From JACQAI01 sp035507915 (GTDB lineage: Bacteria; Pseudomonadota; Alphaproteobacteria; Elsterales; Elsteraceae): a stretch of DNA of 49,329 nt. The notes below the pieces were generated by a model. That model was not told the DNA's origin. It did no database searches and saw only the letters and a list, made by a program, of their open reading frames with translations. Positions 23,573 to 31,570 of this stretch are shown piece by piece (positions within the stretch are counted from its first letter, which is position 1; each line of letters starts with the position of its first letter). The stretch is from NCBI GenBank assembly GCA_035507915.1, contig DATJNS010000053.1, forward strand, positions 1 to 49,329, in the 5' to 3' direction. Position numbers and translations under genes: made by a program.

Positions 23573-24324
23573 CACGGCCGCCAATGCGTCTGGGCGAGTT
23601 CCATGTCTTCCTGCGTATCAATCTCGCGGTAATTGCCCGGCGTGTCGACGTGTCCGAACAGAACGCCGTTTTCAATCATGTCCTGGAACAGGTGGATCAG
23701 GTACGCCCTCTGGAATAGCGCCGCCTCGCGGTAGGGCTTCCCCCAGAACTCGGCCTTGCGGCGATGATAGAAATCACACAGGCGCCGCGCGCCCTCGCGG
23801 TCGAACCTGGCGACGCCGATGAACTCGCCGGTCGCCTCCTCATAGGGGATGCCGCGATGGACGCGCCGCACGCGGCCCTCGGCTGTGATGACCTTCTCCG
23901 CGTCGTGGGGAGGGTGCTGGGTCCGCGGACGGTAGTGCTCGCGCCAGTCGGTATCGATACCAAGCACGATCTCGTCGGGGCTCAGTACCAGGCCGCGTAC
24001 GATGTCGGCGGTGAACAGGATGTCGGAATACGCGGTGACAAAGGGCCGGTCCATCAGATCCTCGGCGCACATCAGCGACGCCAAGATGTTGTTGTTGGGC
24101 CAGTCCACGTTCTCGCGGAACGTGAAGTCGGGATAGTCCCGCTTCACCGTCTCGACACGATAACCGCCAATGAAGCAGATTTCGGTGCAGCCGCCATTCT
24201 TCAGCGCCTCGACCGTCCAGTCGAGGATGCGCCTGCCGCGTATCTCGGCATAGCATTTGGGGGCGTTCTCGGTCGTCGGCATGAGCCGACTGCCGCGGCC
24301 AGCGCCGATGATGATGGCCCGCAT
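23572..24324 (-). CDS. Nucleotidyltransferase, LicC/PntC-like (phosphocholine or phosphonate cytidylyltransferase type)
   Basis: A 250-residue sugar-phosphate nucleotidyltransferase-fold enzyme. The nucleotide loop is AIIIGAGRGSRLMPTTENAP with PK following, then FIGGYRVETV, the NNNILASL segment typical of LicC-type enzymes that handle phosphocholine-like substrates, and the metal site SDILF. The C-terminal GNYREIDTQEDMELA is also conserved. Such enzymes couple CTP (or another NTP) to phosphocholine, 2-aminoethylphosphonate or a sugar phosphate. Start and stop are each joined to neighbours by TGATG overlaps, so the three genes must be made together. Exact substrate unknown. Confidence 0.87.
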   Translation of the reverse strand: MRAIIIGAGRGSRLMPTTENAPKCYAEIRGRRILDWTVEALKNGGCTEICFIGGYRVETVKRDYPDFTFRENVDWPNNNILASLMCAEDLMDRPFVTAYSDILFTADIVRGLVLSPDEIVLGIDTDWREHYRPRTQHPPHDAEKVITAEGRVRRVHRGIPYEEATGEFIGVARFDREGARRLCDFYHRRKAEFWGKPYREAALFQRAYLIHLFQDMIENGVLFGHVDTPGNYREIDTQEDMELAQTHWRP

Positions 24325-25220
24325 CAGAAGCGCTTCGCGGCGATGATGCGCGCGCTGAGCTCGAGCCGGGCGATCGACCGGCGGGCGTCGGCGAGCGCGC
24401 AGCAGGAAACGAGTGTATCGATGAGCGCAAGCTGCGCGACGCGGCTGCTCATCGCCTCGGGCCGGTAACGCGTCTCGTTGGCAACGGTGTGCAGGACGGT
24501 GTCGCAGTAGCGCGCCAGCGGCGACTTGCCCATGCGGGTGATGCCGATGGTGCGCGCACCCGCCTCGCGCGCGAGACGCGTGGCCATCACCGTCTCGCGC
24601 GTGCTGCCCGAATGGGAGACCGTGACCACGGCGGTCGACGAATCGGTCATGGCGGCGCTCACCGCCTGGATGTGCGAATCGCTGACCACCTTGGCGTCGC
24701 GGCCGAGCTGCAGCAGCCGGTAGGCGAGATCCTGGGCGATTGGGCCGGAACTACCGATGCCGTAGACCTCGATGCGACGCGCTGCGCGCAGAATCTCGAC
24801 GGCGCGCGTCAGCGCGGGCATGGCGAGCAGGCGACGCGTCTCCTGCAGCGAGGCGATGTGGGCGGCGAAGACGTGCTCGGCCACGTCCGCGACTGAGTCG
24901 GATTCCTTGAGGTCCTCCTGGATCATGCGCACCGGATCGACCAGGTCGCGCGCAAGCAGGATCTTGAGCTCCTGGAAGCCATCGATGCCGAGCCGCTGGC
25001 AAAAGCCGACGACGCTGCCCTCGCTCGCCTCGGCGTGGTCGGCCAGCTCGGTGATGGACATGCGGATCACGTCGCGTGCATGGCGCTCGACGTACGCAGC
25101 GATGCGACGCGCAGTCGGCGGCAGGCCGGGCCCCGCATGGCGGATCACGGTCAAGACCGACGCCTTGTCTTCCGGCGGAGTGGTCGGCTTGACGACAGCT
25201 AGCTTGGGTTTCCCCGTCAT
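24324..25220 (-). CDS. MurR/RpiR family transcriptional regulator
   Basis: A 298-residue regulator. The N-terminal HTH_6 domain has MSITELADHAEASEGSVVGF (about residues 50-70); the C-terminal SIS domain (about 135-270) has IEVYGIGSSGPIAQDLAYRL and VSHSGSTRETV, which bind phosphosugars in known members. ATG 25220 has AGGTGG before it. It heads a minus-strand operon and is divergent from the ABC transporter at 25425, so control of both by a phosphorylated ligand is likely. An inverted repeat TTGAG-N5-CTCAA lies at 25260-25274 in the shared promoter region. Confidence 0.93.
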   Translation of the reverse strand: MTGKPKLAVVKPTTPPEDKASVLTVIRHAGPGLPPTARRIAAYVERHARDVIRMSITELADHAEASEGSVVGFCQRLGIDGFQELKILLARDLVDPVRMIQEDLKESDSVADVAEHVFAAHIASLQETRRLLAMPALTRAVEILRAARRIEVYGIGSSGPIAQDLAYRLLQLGRDAKVVSDSHIQAVSAAMTDSSTAVVTVSHSGSTRETVMATRLAREAGARTIGITRMGKSPLARYCDTVLHTVANETRYRPEAMSSRVAQLALIDTLVSCCALADARRSIARLELSARIIAAKRF

Positions 25221-25259
25221 GTCGGGACCACCTCACCGTGTCACGCACCTGCGCGATGA

Positions 25260-25274
25260 TTGAGATAAGCTCAA
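25260..25274. promoter_or_regulatory. Inverted repeat, candidate RpiR operator
   Basis: TTGAG and CTCAA around ATAAG, 40 bp upstream of the RpiR start in the divergent region. Short, so chance occurrence is possible. Confidence 0.3.
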
Positions 25275-25424
25275 CATCTAAATGGACAAAAATGAAGTCT
25301 TTTCAAGCATGCGCGCGGTGGCTATCCTTCTGCCTCCGCATGAGGCGGACCACGGCGCGACAGACTCCGATGCGATCAGGGAGGGCGAGCTGTTGCAACG
25401 GAACGGTTGCGCGTGCGCGCGGCT

Positions 25425-26591
25425 ATGCTCGTTGTGAAGCCGCAGGCGGCTGTCTTGGAGCATCCCGCTCGCAGCGGTGCGATTCGGCTCGCGGGGATCG
25501 CCAAGCAATTCGACGAGACTCCGGTGATCAAGGATGTCGATCTCGACGTCCGCGCCGGCGAGTTCATCACCGTGTTGGGGCCCTCGGGCTGCGGCAAATC
25601 CACCCTGCTGCGCATCATCGCCGGGCTGGAGCGCCAGAGCGCCGGCACGGTAATGATCGACGGCCACGTTGTCGACACGCTGCCGCCCCATCGGCGCGAT
25701 ATCGCCATGGTGTTCCAGTCCTACGCGCTCTATCCGCACCTCACCGTGGCTGAGAACATCGCCGTGCCGCTGCGCATGCGCCGACTGTCTCGGCTGCAGC
25801 GTCTGCCCGGTGCGGCACTGCTGCCTGCGGTGCGACGCACGCGGATGGGTATCACCGAAGCCGTACAAGCCGTGGCTGCCACCTTGCGCGTCGAGAGCCT
25901 GTTGGCACGCAAGCCCGGCCAACTTTCGGGTGGTCAGAAGCAGCGCGTGGCGCTCGCCCGCGCTATGGTCCGTAAGCCGCGTGCCTTCCTGATGGATGAG
26001 CCACTTAGCAATCTCGACGCAGCGCTGCGCGTGCACATGCGCGCGGAAATCGGTCAGCTCCATCGAGAGCTGGGTGCCACATTCGTCTACGTCACGCACG
26101 ATCAGGCCGAAGCGATGACTATGTCCGACCGCGTGGCCGTCATCCTGGGCGGTCAGCTGCGTCAGATCGGCTCGCCCGACATGCTATACAGCGATCCTGA
26201 CGAGCTCGCCGTGGCACAGTTCTTAGGCACGCCACAGCTGAACGTGCTGCCCGCGGCGGCGACGGCGCGGGGCGTCGACCTGCTGGGCCTCGCGCTGCCT
26301 CTTTCGAGCGGCTTGCCCGCCGGGACGCGCCTGCAGGCCGGCATACGGCCGGAACGCCTGACACTTGCCGCCGCGGGCAACGCCTCGCTCTCGGGTCGGC
26401 TGGTCTACCGCGAGAATCTGGGCTCCGACCTCTTTGTGCACGTGGCGCTCGAGAGCGTGCCTGCGCCGGTTGTGATGCGCTGCGATCCAGCGCGAGCTCC
26501 GGGGCTCGCGTTAGGCGATATGGTTCCGCTCGAAGTCGCGCCCGCGAATGTGCTGCTGTTCGACGTCCAAGGTAGGCGGGTTCGGCCATGA
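25425..26591 (+). CDS. ABC transporter ATP-binding protein, MalK/UgpC type
   Basis: A 388-residue ATPase. Walker A GPSGCGKS at residues 52-59, Q-loop FQSYALYPHL, signature LSGGQKQR, Walker B FLMDEPLSNLD and H-loop VTHDQAEAM; the C-terminal third is the regulatory TOBE/OB domain (RPERLTLAAAG). ATG 25425 is taken over an upstream TTG at 25407. Compared with MalK/UgpC, there are extra residues between the Q-loop and the signature (RLSRLQRLPGAALLPAVRRT). It overlaps the first permease by 4 bp. With the two permeases and binding protein it makes a complete importer of the sugar/glycerol-phosphate class. Confidence 0.93.
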   Translation: MLVVKPQAAVLEHPARSGAIRLAGIAKQFDETPVIKDVDLDVRAGEFITVLGPSGCGKSTLLRIIAGLERQSAGTVMIDGHVVDTLPPHRRDIAMVFQSYALYPHLTVAENIAVPLRMRRLSRLQRLPGAALLPAVRRTRMGITEAVQAVAATLRVESLLARKPGQLSGGQKQRVALARAMVRKPRAFLMDEPLSNLDAALRVHMRAEIGQLHRELGATFVYVTHDQAEAMTMSDRVAVILGGQLRQIGSPDMLYSDPDELAVAQFLGTPQLNVLPAAATARGVDLLGLALPLSSGLPAGTRLQAGIRPERLTLAAAGNASLSGRLVYRENLGSDLFVHVALESVPAPVVMRCDPARAPGLALGDMVPLEVAPANVLLFDVQGRRVRP

Positions 26592-27457
26592 AGAATCACG
26601 CGCCGCTTCTCCTGCTGACCTCACCAGCGATCGTACTGATGCTGCTGTTTTTGATCGGACCGCTCGTGGCAGTCATGGCATTGAGCTTTACCGACTATCA
26701 GCTCGGCGCTCCGACGCTTTCATTCACCGGGTTAGCCAACTACGCGGAGATCATTGAAGACGAGACTGTCCGCATCTCGCTCGCCAATACATTGGTTTAC
26801 GTCGCCATCGTGGTGCCAGTTTCAGTGGTACTCGGGCTGGGAGCAGCGCTGCTGATTGAGGCCGATAGCGCGCTACGCGCCTTCTACCGCGCCGCTTATT
26901 TCCTGCCCGTGATGGCGACATTGATCGCCATGGCGATCGTCTGGGGTTTCCTTCTCGATCCACGCATTGGCGCCGTCAACTTTGTTCTAAAGGCGCTTGG
27001 ACTCAAGGCACAGGACTTTTTGCACGACCGAAACTTAGTGCTGTTCACTCTATGTGGCATCGGTATATGGCAGAGCGTCGGCTTCAACATGGTGCTTTTC
27101 ATGGCGGGGCTGACGGCCATCCCGCCGGAACTCTATGAGGCGGCATCGGTCGACGGTGTCCGCGACGCCCCAGCGCGCTTCCGCCTCGTCACATGGCCGA
27201 TGCTGCGGCCCGTCACACTATTCGCGGTGGTGATCACCGCTATCCGTGCATTCCAGGTTTTCGATACCGTGCAGGTTCTGACGGATGGTGGACCCAACAA
27301 AGCTTCGGAGGTGCTGCTGCACACGATCTATTCCGAGGCGTTCGGCTACTTTCACATAGGCTACGCGGCAGCGCTTGTCGTCGTCTTCCTCGCCTTCGTC
27401 TTCGTACTCTCAGCGATACGGGTCTTTGTGCTCGATCGAAGAAGAGTTACGCCATGA
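26588..27457 (+). CDS. ABC transporter permease, UgpA/MalF type
   Basis: A 289-residue membrane protein with six predicted spans. The first is LLLTSPAIVLMLLFLIGPLV; the EAA loop is YEAASVDGVRDAPARFRLVT, which docks to the ATPase. ATG overlaps the ATPase stop as ATGA and its own stop overlaps the second permease in the same way. Local codon use is more AT-rich at third positions than in region 1 (for example runs such as TTTTTGCACGAC), a mild shift within this cluster. Confidence 0.94.
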   Translation: MKNHAPLLLLTSPAIVLMLLFLIGPLVAVMALSFTDYQLGAPTLSFTGLANYAEIIEDETVRISLANTLVYVAIVVPVSVVLGLGAALLIEADSALRAFYRAAYFLPVMATLIAMAIVWGFLLDPRIGAVNFVLKALGLKAQDFLHDRNLVLFTLCGIGIWQSVGFNMVLFMAGLTAIPPELYEAASVDGVRDAPARFRLVTWPMLRPVTLFAVVITAIRAFQVFDTVQVLTDGGPNKASEVLLHTIYSEAFGYFHIGYAAALVVVFLAFVFVLSAIRVFVLDRRRVTP

Positions 27458-28296
27458 GTGGACGGTCAGCACTTCCCGTGCCGCTGCGCGCCGTTCGCCA
27501 CGTCGTGCTGCTGGCCGGCGCGGCGATCATGCTAGCGCCCTTTGTGCTGATGCTTGCCACCTCCTTTAAGCCCAAGGACGAAATCTTCTCACCTGCGTTT
27601 CATTTGTTGCCTCAGCGCTGGGCCGGCGTCGAAAACTACCGCGAAGCGCTGACGCAGGTGCCCTTGCTACACTTCCTGCTGAACGGCGTTCTCGTCACCA
27701 CCGCTATCTTCGCGCTGCAAGTTCTTGTCAACGTGCCGGCGGCCTACGCATTAGCAAAGTTGCGCTTCCGTGGTCGCACGACCCTATTTGGCGCGGTCCT
27801 GCTCTGCCTGCTCATCCCCTATCAGGCGACGGCTCTGCCGATCTACCTCCTGTTCTATCTGCTGGGCCTTCTCGACACTTATACGGCGCTGATCCTCCCG
27901 TTCACCATCTCAGTGTTCGGGATTTTCTTGATGCGACAGTTTTTCCTGAGCGTACCTGACGATTTGATCGATGCCGCGCGCATCGATGGCATAAGTGAGT
28001 ACGGGATCGTCTGGTCGGTGATGGCGCCGGCTGCGGTTCCTGCGCTGGTGGCATTCGGTATCTTTTCCGTAGTGGCTCACTGGAACGACTATTTCTGGCC
28101 GCTGATCGCCATCAACGATCAATCGCTATACACGCCGCCGCTCGGCATTGCCTTTCTGAAGCTTAATGGCGAGGGGACAGCCTACGGGCCACTTATGGCC
28201 GCTGCGACGATCGTCATCGCCCCCCTGGTGATCGCCTTTCTCGTCGCGCAGCGGCGCTTCATCGAGGGGATCACCTTCACAGGCCTCAAGGGCTAA
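27454..28296 (+). CDS. ABC transporter permease, UgpE/MalG type
   Basis: A 280-residue permease. ATG 27454 (MSGRSALPVPLRAVRHVVLL) overlaps the stop of the first permease by 4 bp; the frame is open further upstream but only as a shadow. EAA loop is IDAARIDGISEYGIVWSVMA. The periplasmic ATSFKPKDEIFSPAFHLLPQ is typical of the family. Forms a heterodimeric channel with the 26588 gene product. Confidence 0.94.
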   Translation: MSGRSALPVPLRAVRHVVLLAGAAIMLAPFVLMLATSFKPKDEIFSPAFHLLPQRWAGVENYREALTQVPLLHFLLNGVLVTTAIFALQVLVNVPAAYALAKLRFRGRTTLFGAVLLCLLIPYQATALPIYLLFYLLGLLDTYTALILPFTISVFGIFLMRQFFLSVPDDLIDAARIDGISEYGIVWSVMAPAAVPALVAFGIFSVVAHWNDYFWPLIAINDQSLYTPPLGIAFLKLNGEGTAYGPLMAAATIVIAPLVIAFLVAQRRFIEGITFTGLKG

Positions 28297-28321
28297 TCAA
28301 CGTGCGAAAGGGAGAGATACC

Positions 28322-29605
28322 ATGACAAGGCTATTCAAGACGGCCAGCGCGGCGCTTGTAGCGCTGGCGGCATTCGTCGTTCTGGCATCGGATCAGACGA
28401 TGGCGCAAGGCAAGACGACGATCAACGTGCAGTATCCGCTCGGATTTATCTTCGATAACGTCTTCGTCACGCTGAAGGCCGACTTTGAGAAGGCTAATCC
28501 GGATATCACCATCAATTACCTACCTGCCTATAAGGAATATGAGGACGCCGCTCAGACCGGTCTGCGACAGGCAATCACTAAACAACTGCCTGACGTGGGT
28601 CTCCAGGCGATCAATCTCCAGCGCCTATTCGTAGATCGCAAGATCGCTGTCGACCTCTCTCCCTTCATCGCCAAAGAGAAGGACTGGGTCGGCCAAGGAT
28701 TTTCGCCGTCCATGATGGCGCTCAGCACTTACGGCGGAAAGCCCTATGGCCTCGCGTTCGCGGTCTCGACGCCGATCATCTACATCAACGATGAGCTGAT
28801 CACAAAGGCCGGCGGCGACCCCGCGAAATTTCCCACTACTTGGAATGGCATTTTTGATCTCGCCAACAAGATCAACAAGCTGGGTGACGACAATGTCGGC
28901 TTGTTTTACTCCTGGGCGATCACTGGTAATTGGATGTGGCAGGCGCTCGTGTTCTCCCACGGTGGCCAGATGATGAGCGAGGACGAGAAGAAGATTGCGT
29001 TCGACCAGGAGCCCGGCAGAAAGGCTATCGAATTGCTGGGCCGCATGGTTACCGAGGCCGGAATGCCGGACCTGACCCCCGAGGCAAGCCGCGCGGCTTT
29101 CTTCGGTGGCAAGCTTGGCATCTGGACCGAGTCAACTTCCCTTTTGCGGGTCGCCGATGACGGCGTTGCCGGCAAGTTCAAGTGGCGTACAGCGCGCTTC
29201 CCTGTGCCGGGCCCAAACGCCAAGCTGCCGACGGGTGGTGCGGCCGCGATGATGTTCACGACCGACCCCGCGCGGCAGATGGCTGCCTGGCGCTTCATGA
29301 AGTTCATCACTGGACCGCAGGGCGCCACGATCATGGTCAAAGGTACGGGCTACATGCCGCCCAACTCCTTGCCGGCCAACGACCCCAATCTACTGAAGCC
29401 GTTCTATGCCGAGAAACCCAACCACCTGACGTCGCTCAGCCAACAGTCTTTCATGACGGCATGGTACGCCTTCCCAGGTGACAACAATCTGAAGATCATC
29501 CAAGCGATCAAGGATCGCCTGCAAACCGTCGTCAACAAGTCCGCAAAACCCGACGCTGCGCTGGCTGGTATGACCTCGGACGTCGGCAAACTGCTGCCGA
29601 AGTAG
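28322..29605 (+). CDS. ABC transporter substrate-binding protein, family 1 (UgpB-like)
   Basis: A 427-residue periplasmic receptor. GGGAGAGA precedes the ATG. The signal peptide MTRLFKTASAALVALAAFVV ends at TMAQG; the mature start KTTINVQYPLGFIFDNVF resembles UgpB-like proteins. The conserved GGDPAKFPTTWNGIFDLANK and GGAAAMMFTT follow. Ligand may be glycerol-3-phosphate, a glycerophosphodiester or a sugar; the neighbouring phosphodiesterase and phosphatase make a phosphorylated ligand plausible. A strong hairpin terminator follows the gene. Confidence 0.92.
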   Translation: MTRLFKTASAALVALAAFVVLASDQTMAQGKTTINVQYPLGFIFDNVFVTLKADFEKANPDITINYLPAYKEYEDAAQTGLRQAITKQLPDVGLQAINLQRLFVDRKIAVDLSPFIAKEKDWVGQGFSPSMMALSTYGGKPYGLAFAVSTPIIYINDELITKAGGDPAKFPTTWNGIFDLANKINKLGDDNVGLFYSWAITGNWMWQALVFSHGGQMMSEDEKKIAFDQEPGRKAIELLGRMVTEAGMPDLTPEASRAAFFGGKLGIWTESTSLLRVADDGVAGKFKWRTARFPVPGPNAKLPTGGAAAMMFTTDPARQMAAWRFMKFITGPQGATIMVKGTGYMPPNSLPANDPNLLKPFYAEKPNHLTSLSQQSFMTAWYAFPGDNNLKIIQAIKDRLQTVVNKSAKPDAALAGMTSDVGKLLPK

Positions 29606-29613
29606 ACGTGATT

Positions 29614-29645
29614 GAGGGGGGCGGAATTACCATTCCGCTCCCCTC
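29614..29645. terminator. Strong bidirectional hairpin terminator
   Basis: GAGGGG-G-GCGGAAT pairs with ATTCCGC-T-CCCCTC over 14 positions (one G-T) around the loop TACC. It starts 8 bp after the binding-protein stop and ends inside the stop codon of the convergent phosphatase gene, so it serves both directions. Confidence 0.7.
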
Positions 29646-31458
29646 ATCTACCCCGGCTGGACAACCCGAGAGTTCGCCCAGGGAAACCCGCCGCATCGAA
29701 ATAGCGGGCTTCGCCAACCGTCTGATATTCGAGGACGGTCATAAGCCCGCCCGCGGGCGTTGATCGCTCCACGTGTTGCGTTGCCACCGGCGTCGCGCCG
29801 CCAGGTAGCGCCTCGCTCAGCACCCGGCCGACGAGCTTGCCGTTCGGTTGCACGTCGAGATTCAACAGATGCGCCAGAGTCACACCGACGTCGGCGTTGC
29901 TTGCCGGTGCCGGATCGACGAAACCGCGCCGAAAGCTCGGGCCAACCGCGGCCATGAAGTTCATTGTCTCGCCGCGGCTGAAGCTGCCGTGCATGCCCTG
30001 CCCTTGCTGCAGGCGACCATCAGAGACGACTACCGTGCAATTGCTCGGCTGCGGGCAGCCCGAGGTGAATGACCGGAAATTGACGACGATGGACGGGGTC
30101 GGCGGCAACGCCGAGCCGACGAGGTTGATCGCGCTCAGCGGCAGCGTCCCCGGGATGGCTCCCAATGCGTCGTGAACGAAGATGCCGCTCACGTAATCCT
30201 GCGTCATCAACGCCCGTACCACCCGCTCCGCCAATCGGCGTTGACCGTGCGGCAGGTAGATCAAATCGGATCCGCCGTTGGCGGCCACCACGATATCGGG
30301 ATCATCCGGGTTCGATCCGAGCACGCCGTTGCCCCATCCGGCATGCGTGTTGGGCGGTAGCGGCTTGTCGCCGCTGTCCGGATCGAACAGCGGCAGGTGC
30401 AGCAGCTGGCCGAGGTCGATCGCCAGAAAGCCCGGCGGGATGAAGCCCTGGGGTACATCGGGGAAGCGCATCTTCGCGGATGGGCTCGTCTTGCTCTGCC
30501 GCGATATCGTGGCGAAGCCGTGGTCCGACGTGACGAAGATATCGGTCGTCTCGGCCAGGCCCAGCGCCGCCAACGCCGCCCGTATGCTCGCGAGATTCGC
30601 ATCGGCATTGCGGATGGCCGCCATCGAGGTCGGCCCGTTGATGCCAGGGACGATCTTGTTGAGGCTGTCTCCCTGATTGTGCTGCGAGCCGTCAGGATCG
30701 CGCGACCAGAAGACCAGCGCGAACGACTTGCCGCGCGCCTTGAACATCGGCAGCAGCACCTTCGTCGCGACATCGACGAAATAGGCCTGCTGCGCCACGT
30801 TGGCGACGCTGGTTCCGGGCTTCGTCGCGTTGCCCGTTTCGCCGTTGGCGCCGCGCGACGGCGCCGCGGTGGGCAGACCTGCCGCCTTTAAGGCCTCGAC
30901 GATCTCCGGCGCGAGCGGCGCGCCCTTGTCGGAGCCGGTGGCGTCGTCGAACACCACGGTCGGCGAATTCGCTCGGTCGGACAGGTCGAAGATCAGCGTC
31001 GGGCCCAACTTGCCGAGCGCCGCCGTGCTGAACCCAGCTTGGCGCGCCGCCGCCAACAAGGTCGCCTCATTCAGCCAGTTTCCCCCGTAGTGGCGGTTCA
31101 TCTCGTTCAAGATCGAGTCGTTTTCGACGAATGGCGTGATGCTGCCCTTGGCCTCGGCAAGCCTGAAGCCGGCGAAAATCACGTTGCTGAAATCGCCCAT
31201 GTCGCCGAGATAGTGTCCCGTCGCCATCGCCGACGCGTTCGCCGTCGTGAAGGTGGGGAAAAGCGAGTGGCTGTTGCGGAACCAGACTCCTTCATCGCGC
31301 AAGGCCGTCATTGCCGGCGCAGTTTCCTGATTCACGATCATGCCCCGCAGGCCGTCGGCCACGAACAGCACAACGTTGTGCGACCTGTCGTCTGCGTACG
31401 CCGCGCTGCTCCAAACCAGCCCCGCGAGCGCAAGCCCAAAGATCGAACGTCGTGTCAT
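29644..31458 (-). CDS. Exported alkaline phosphatase superfamily protein (nucleotide pyrophosphatase/phosphodiesterase type)
   Basis: A 604-residue secreted phosphoesterase. ATG 31458 has GAGGGGGAAG before it and starts a signal peptide with MTRRSIFGLALAGLVW ending at AYADD; a longer open frame to 31593 lacks these. Metal ligand Asp35 is in LFVADGLRG; the nucleophile is Thr71 or Thr72 in FPTFTTANASAMATG, the NPP-like pattern; a second metal site is SDHGFATI. It removes or splits phosphate esters outside the cytoplasm. A Na+/phosphate symporter gene lies 112 bp upstream on the same strand, so liberated phosphate may be taken up by it. Confidence 0.87.
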   Translation of the reverse strand: MTRRSIFGLALAGLVWSSAAYADDRSHNVVLFVADGLRGMIVNQETAPAMTALRDEGVWFRNSHSLFPTFTTANASAMATGHYLGDMGDFSNVIFAGFRLAEAKGSITPFVENDSILNEMNRHYGGNWLNEATLLAAARQAGFSTAALGKLGPTLIFDLSDRANSPTVVFDDATGSDKGAPLAPEIVEALKAAGLPTAAPSRGANGETGNATKPGTSVANVAQQAYFVDVATKVLLPMFKARGKSFALVFWSRDPDGSQHNQGDSLNKIVPGINGPTSMAAIRNADANLASIRAALAALGLAETTDIFVTSDHGFATISRQSKTSPSAKMRFPDVPQGFIPPGFLAIDLGQLLHLPLFDPDSGDKPLPPNTHAGWGNGVLGSNPDDPDIVVAANGGSDLIYLPHGQRRLAERVVRALMTQDYVSGIFVHDALGAIPGTLPLSAINLVGSALPPTPSIVVNFRSFTSGCPQPSNCTVVVSDGRLQQGQGMHGSFSRGETMNFMAAVGPSFRRGFVDPAPASNADVGVTLAHLLNLDVQPNGKLVGRVLSEALPGGATPVATQHVERSTPAGGLMTVLEYQTVGEARYFDAAGFPGRTLGLSSRGR

Positions 31459-31570
31459 GGCGTGCTTCCCCCTCGTGATTTTATCGCGGCGATGCTTGCG
31501 CGGCTCGCCGCTGCAACCCATCGTTACCGTTGAGCGTCGGCACTGCAGCGTGGTAGCCGGACGGCGTGCC

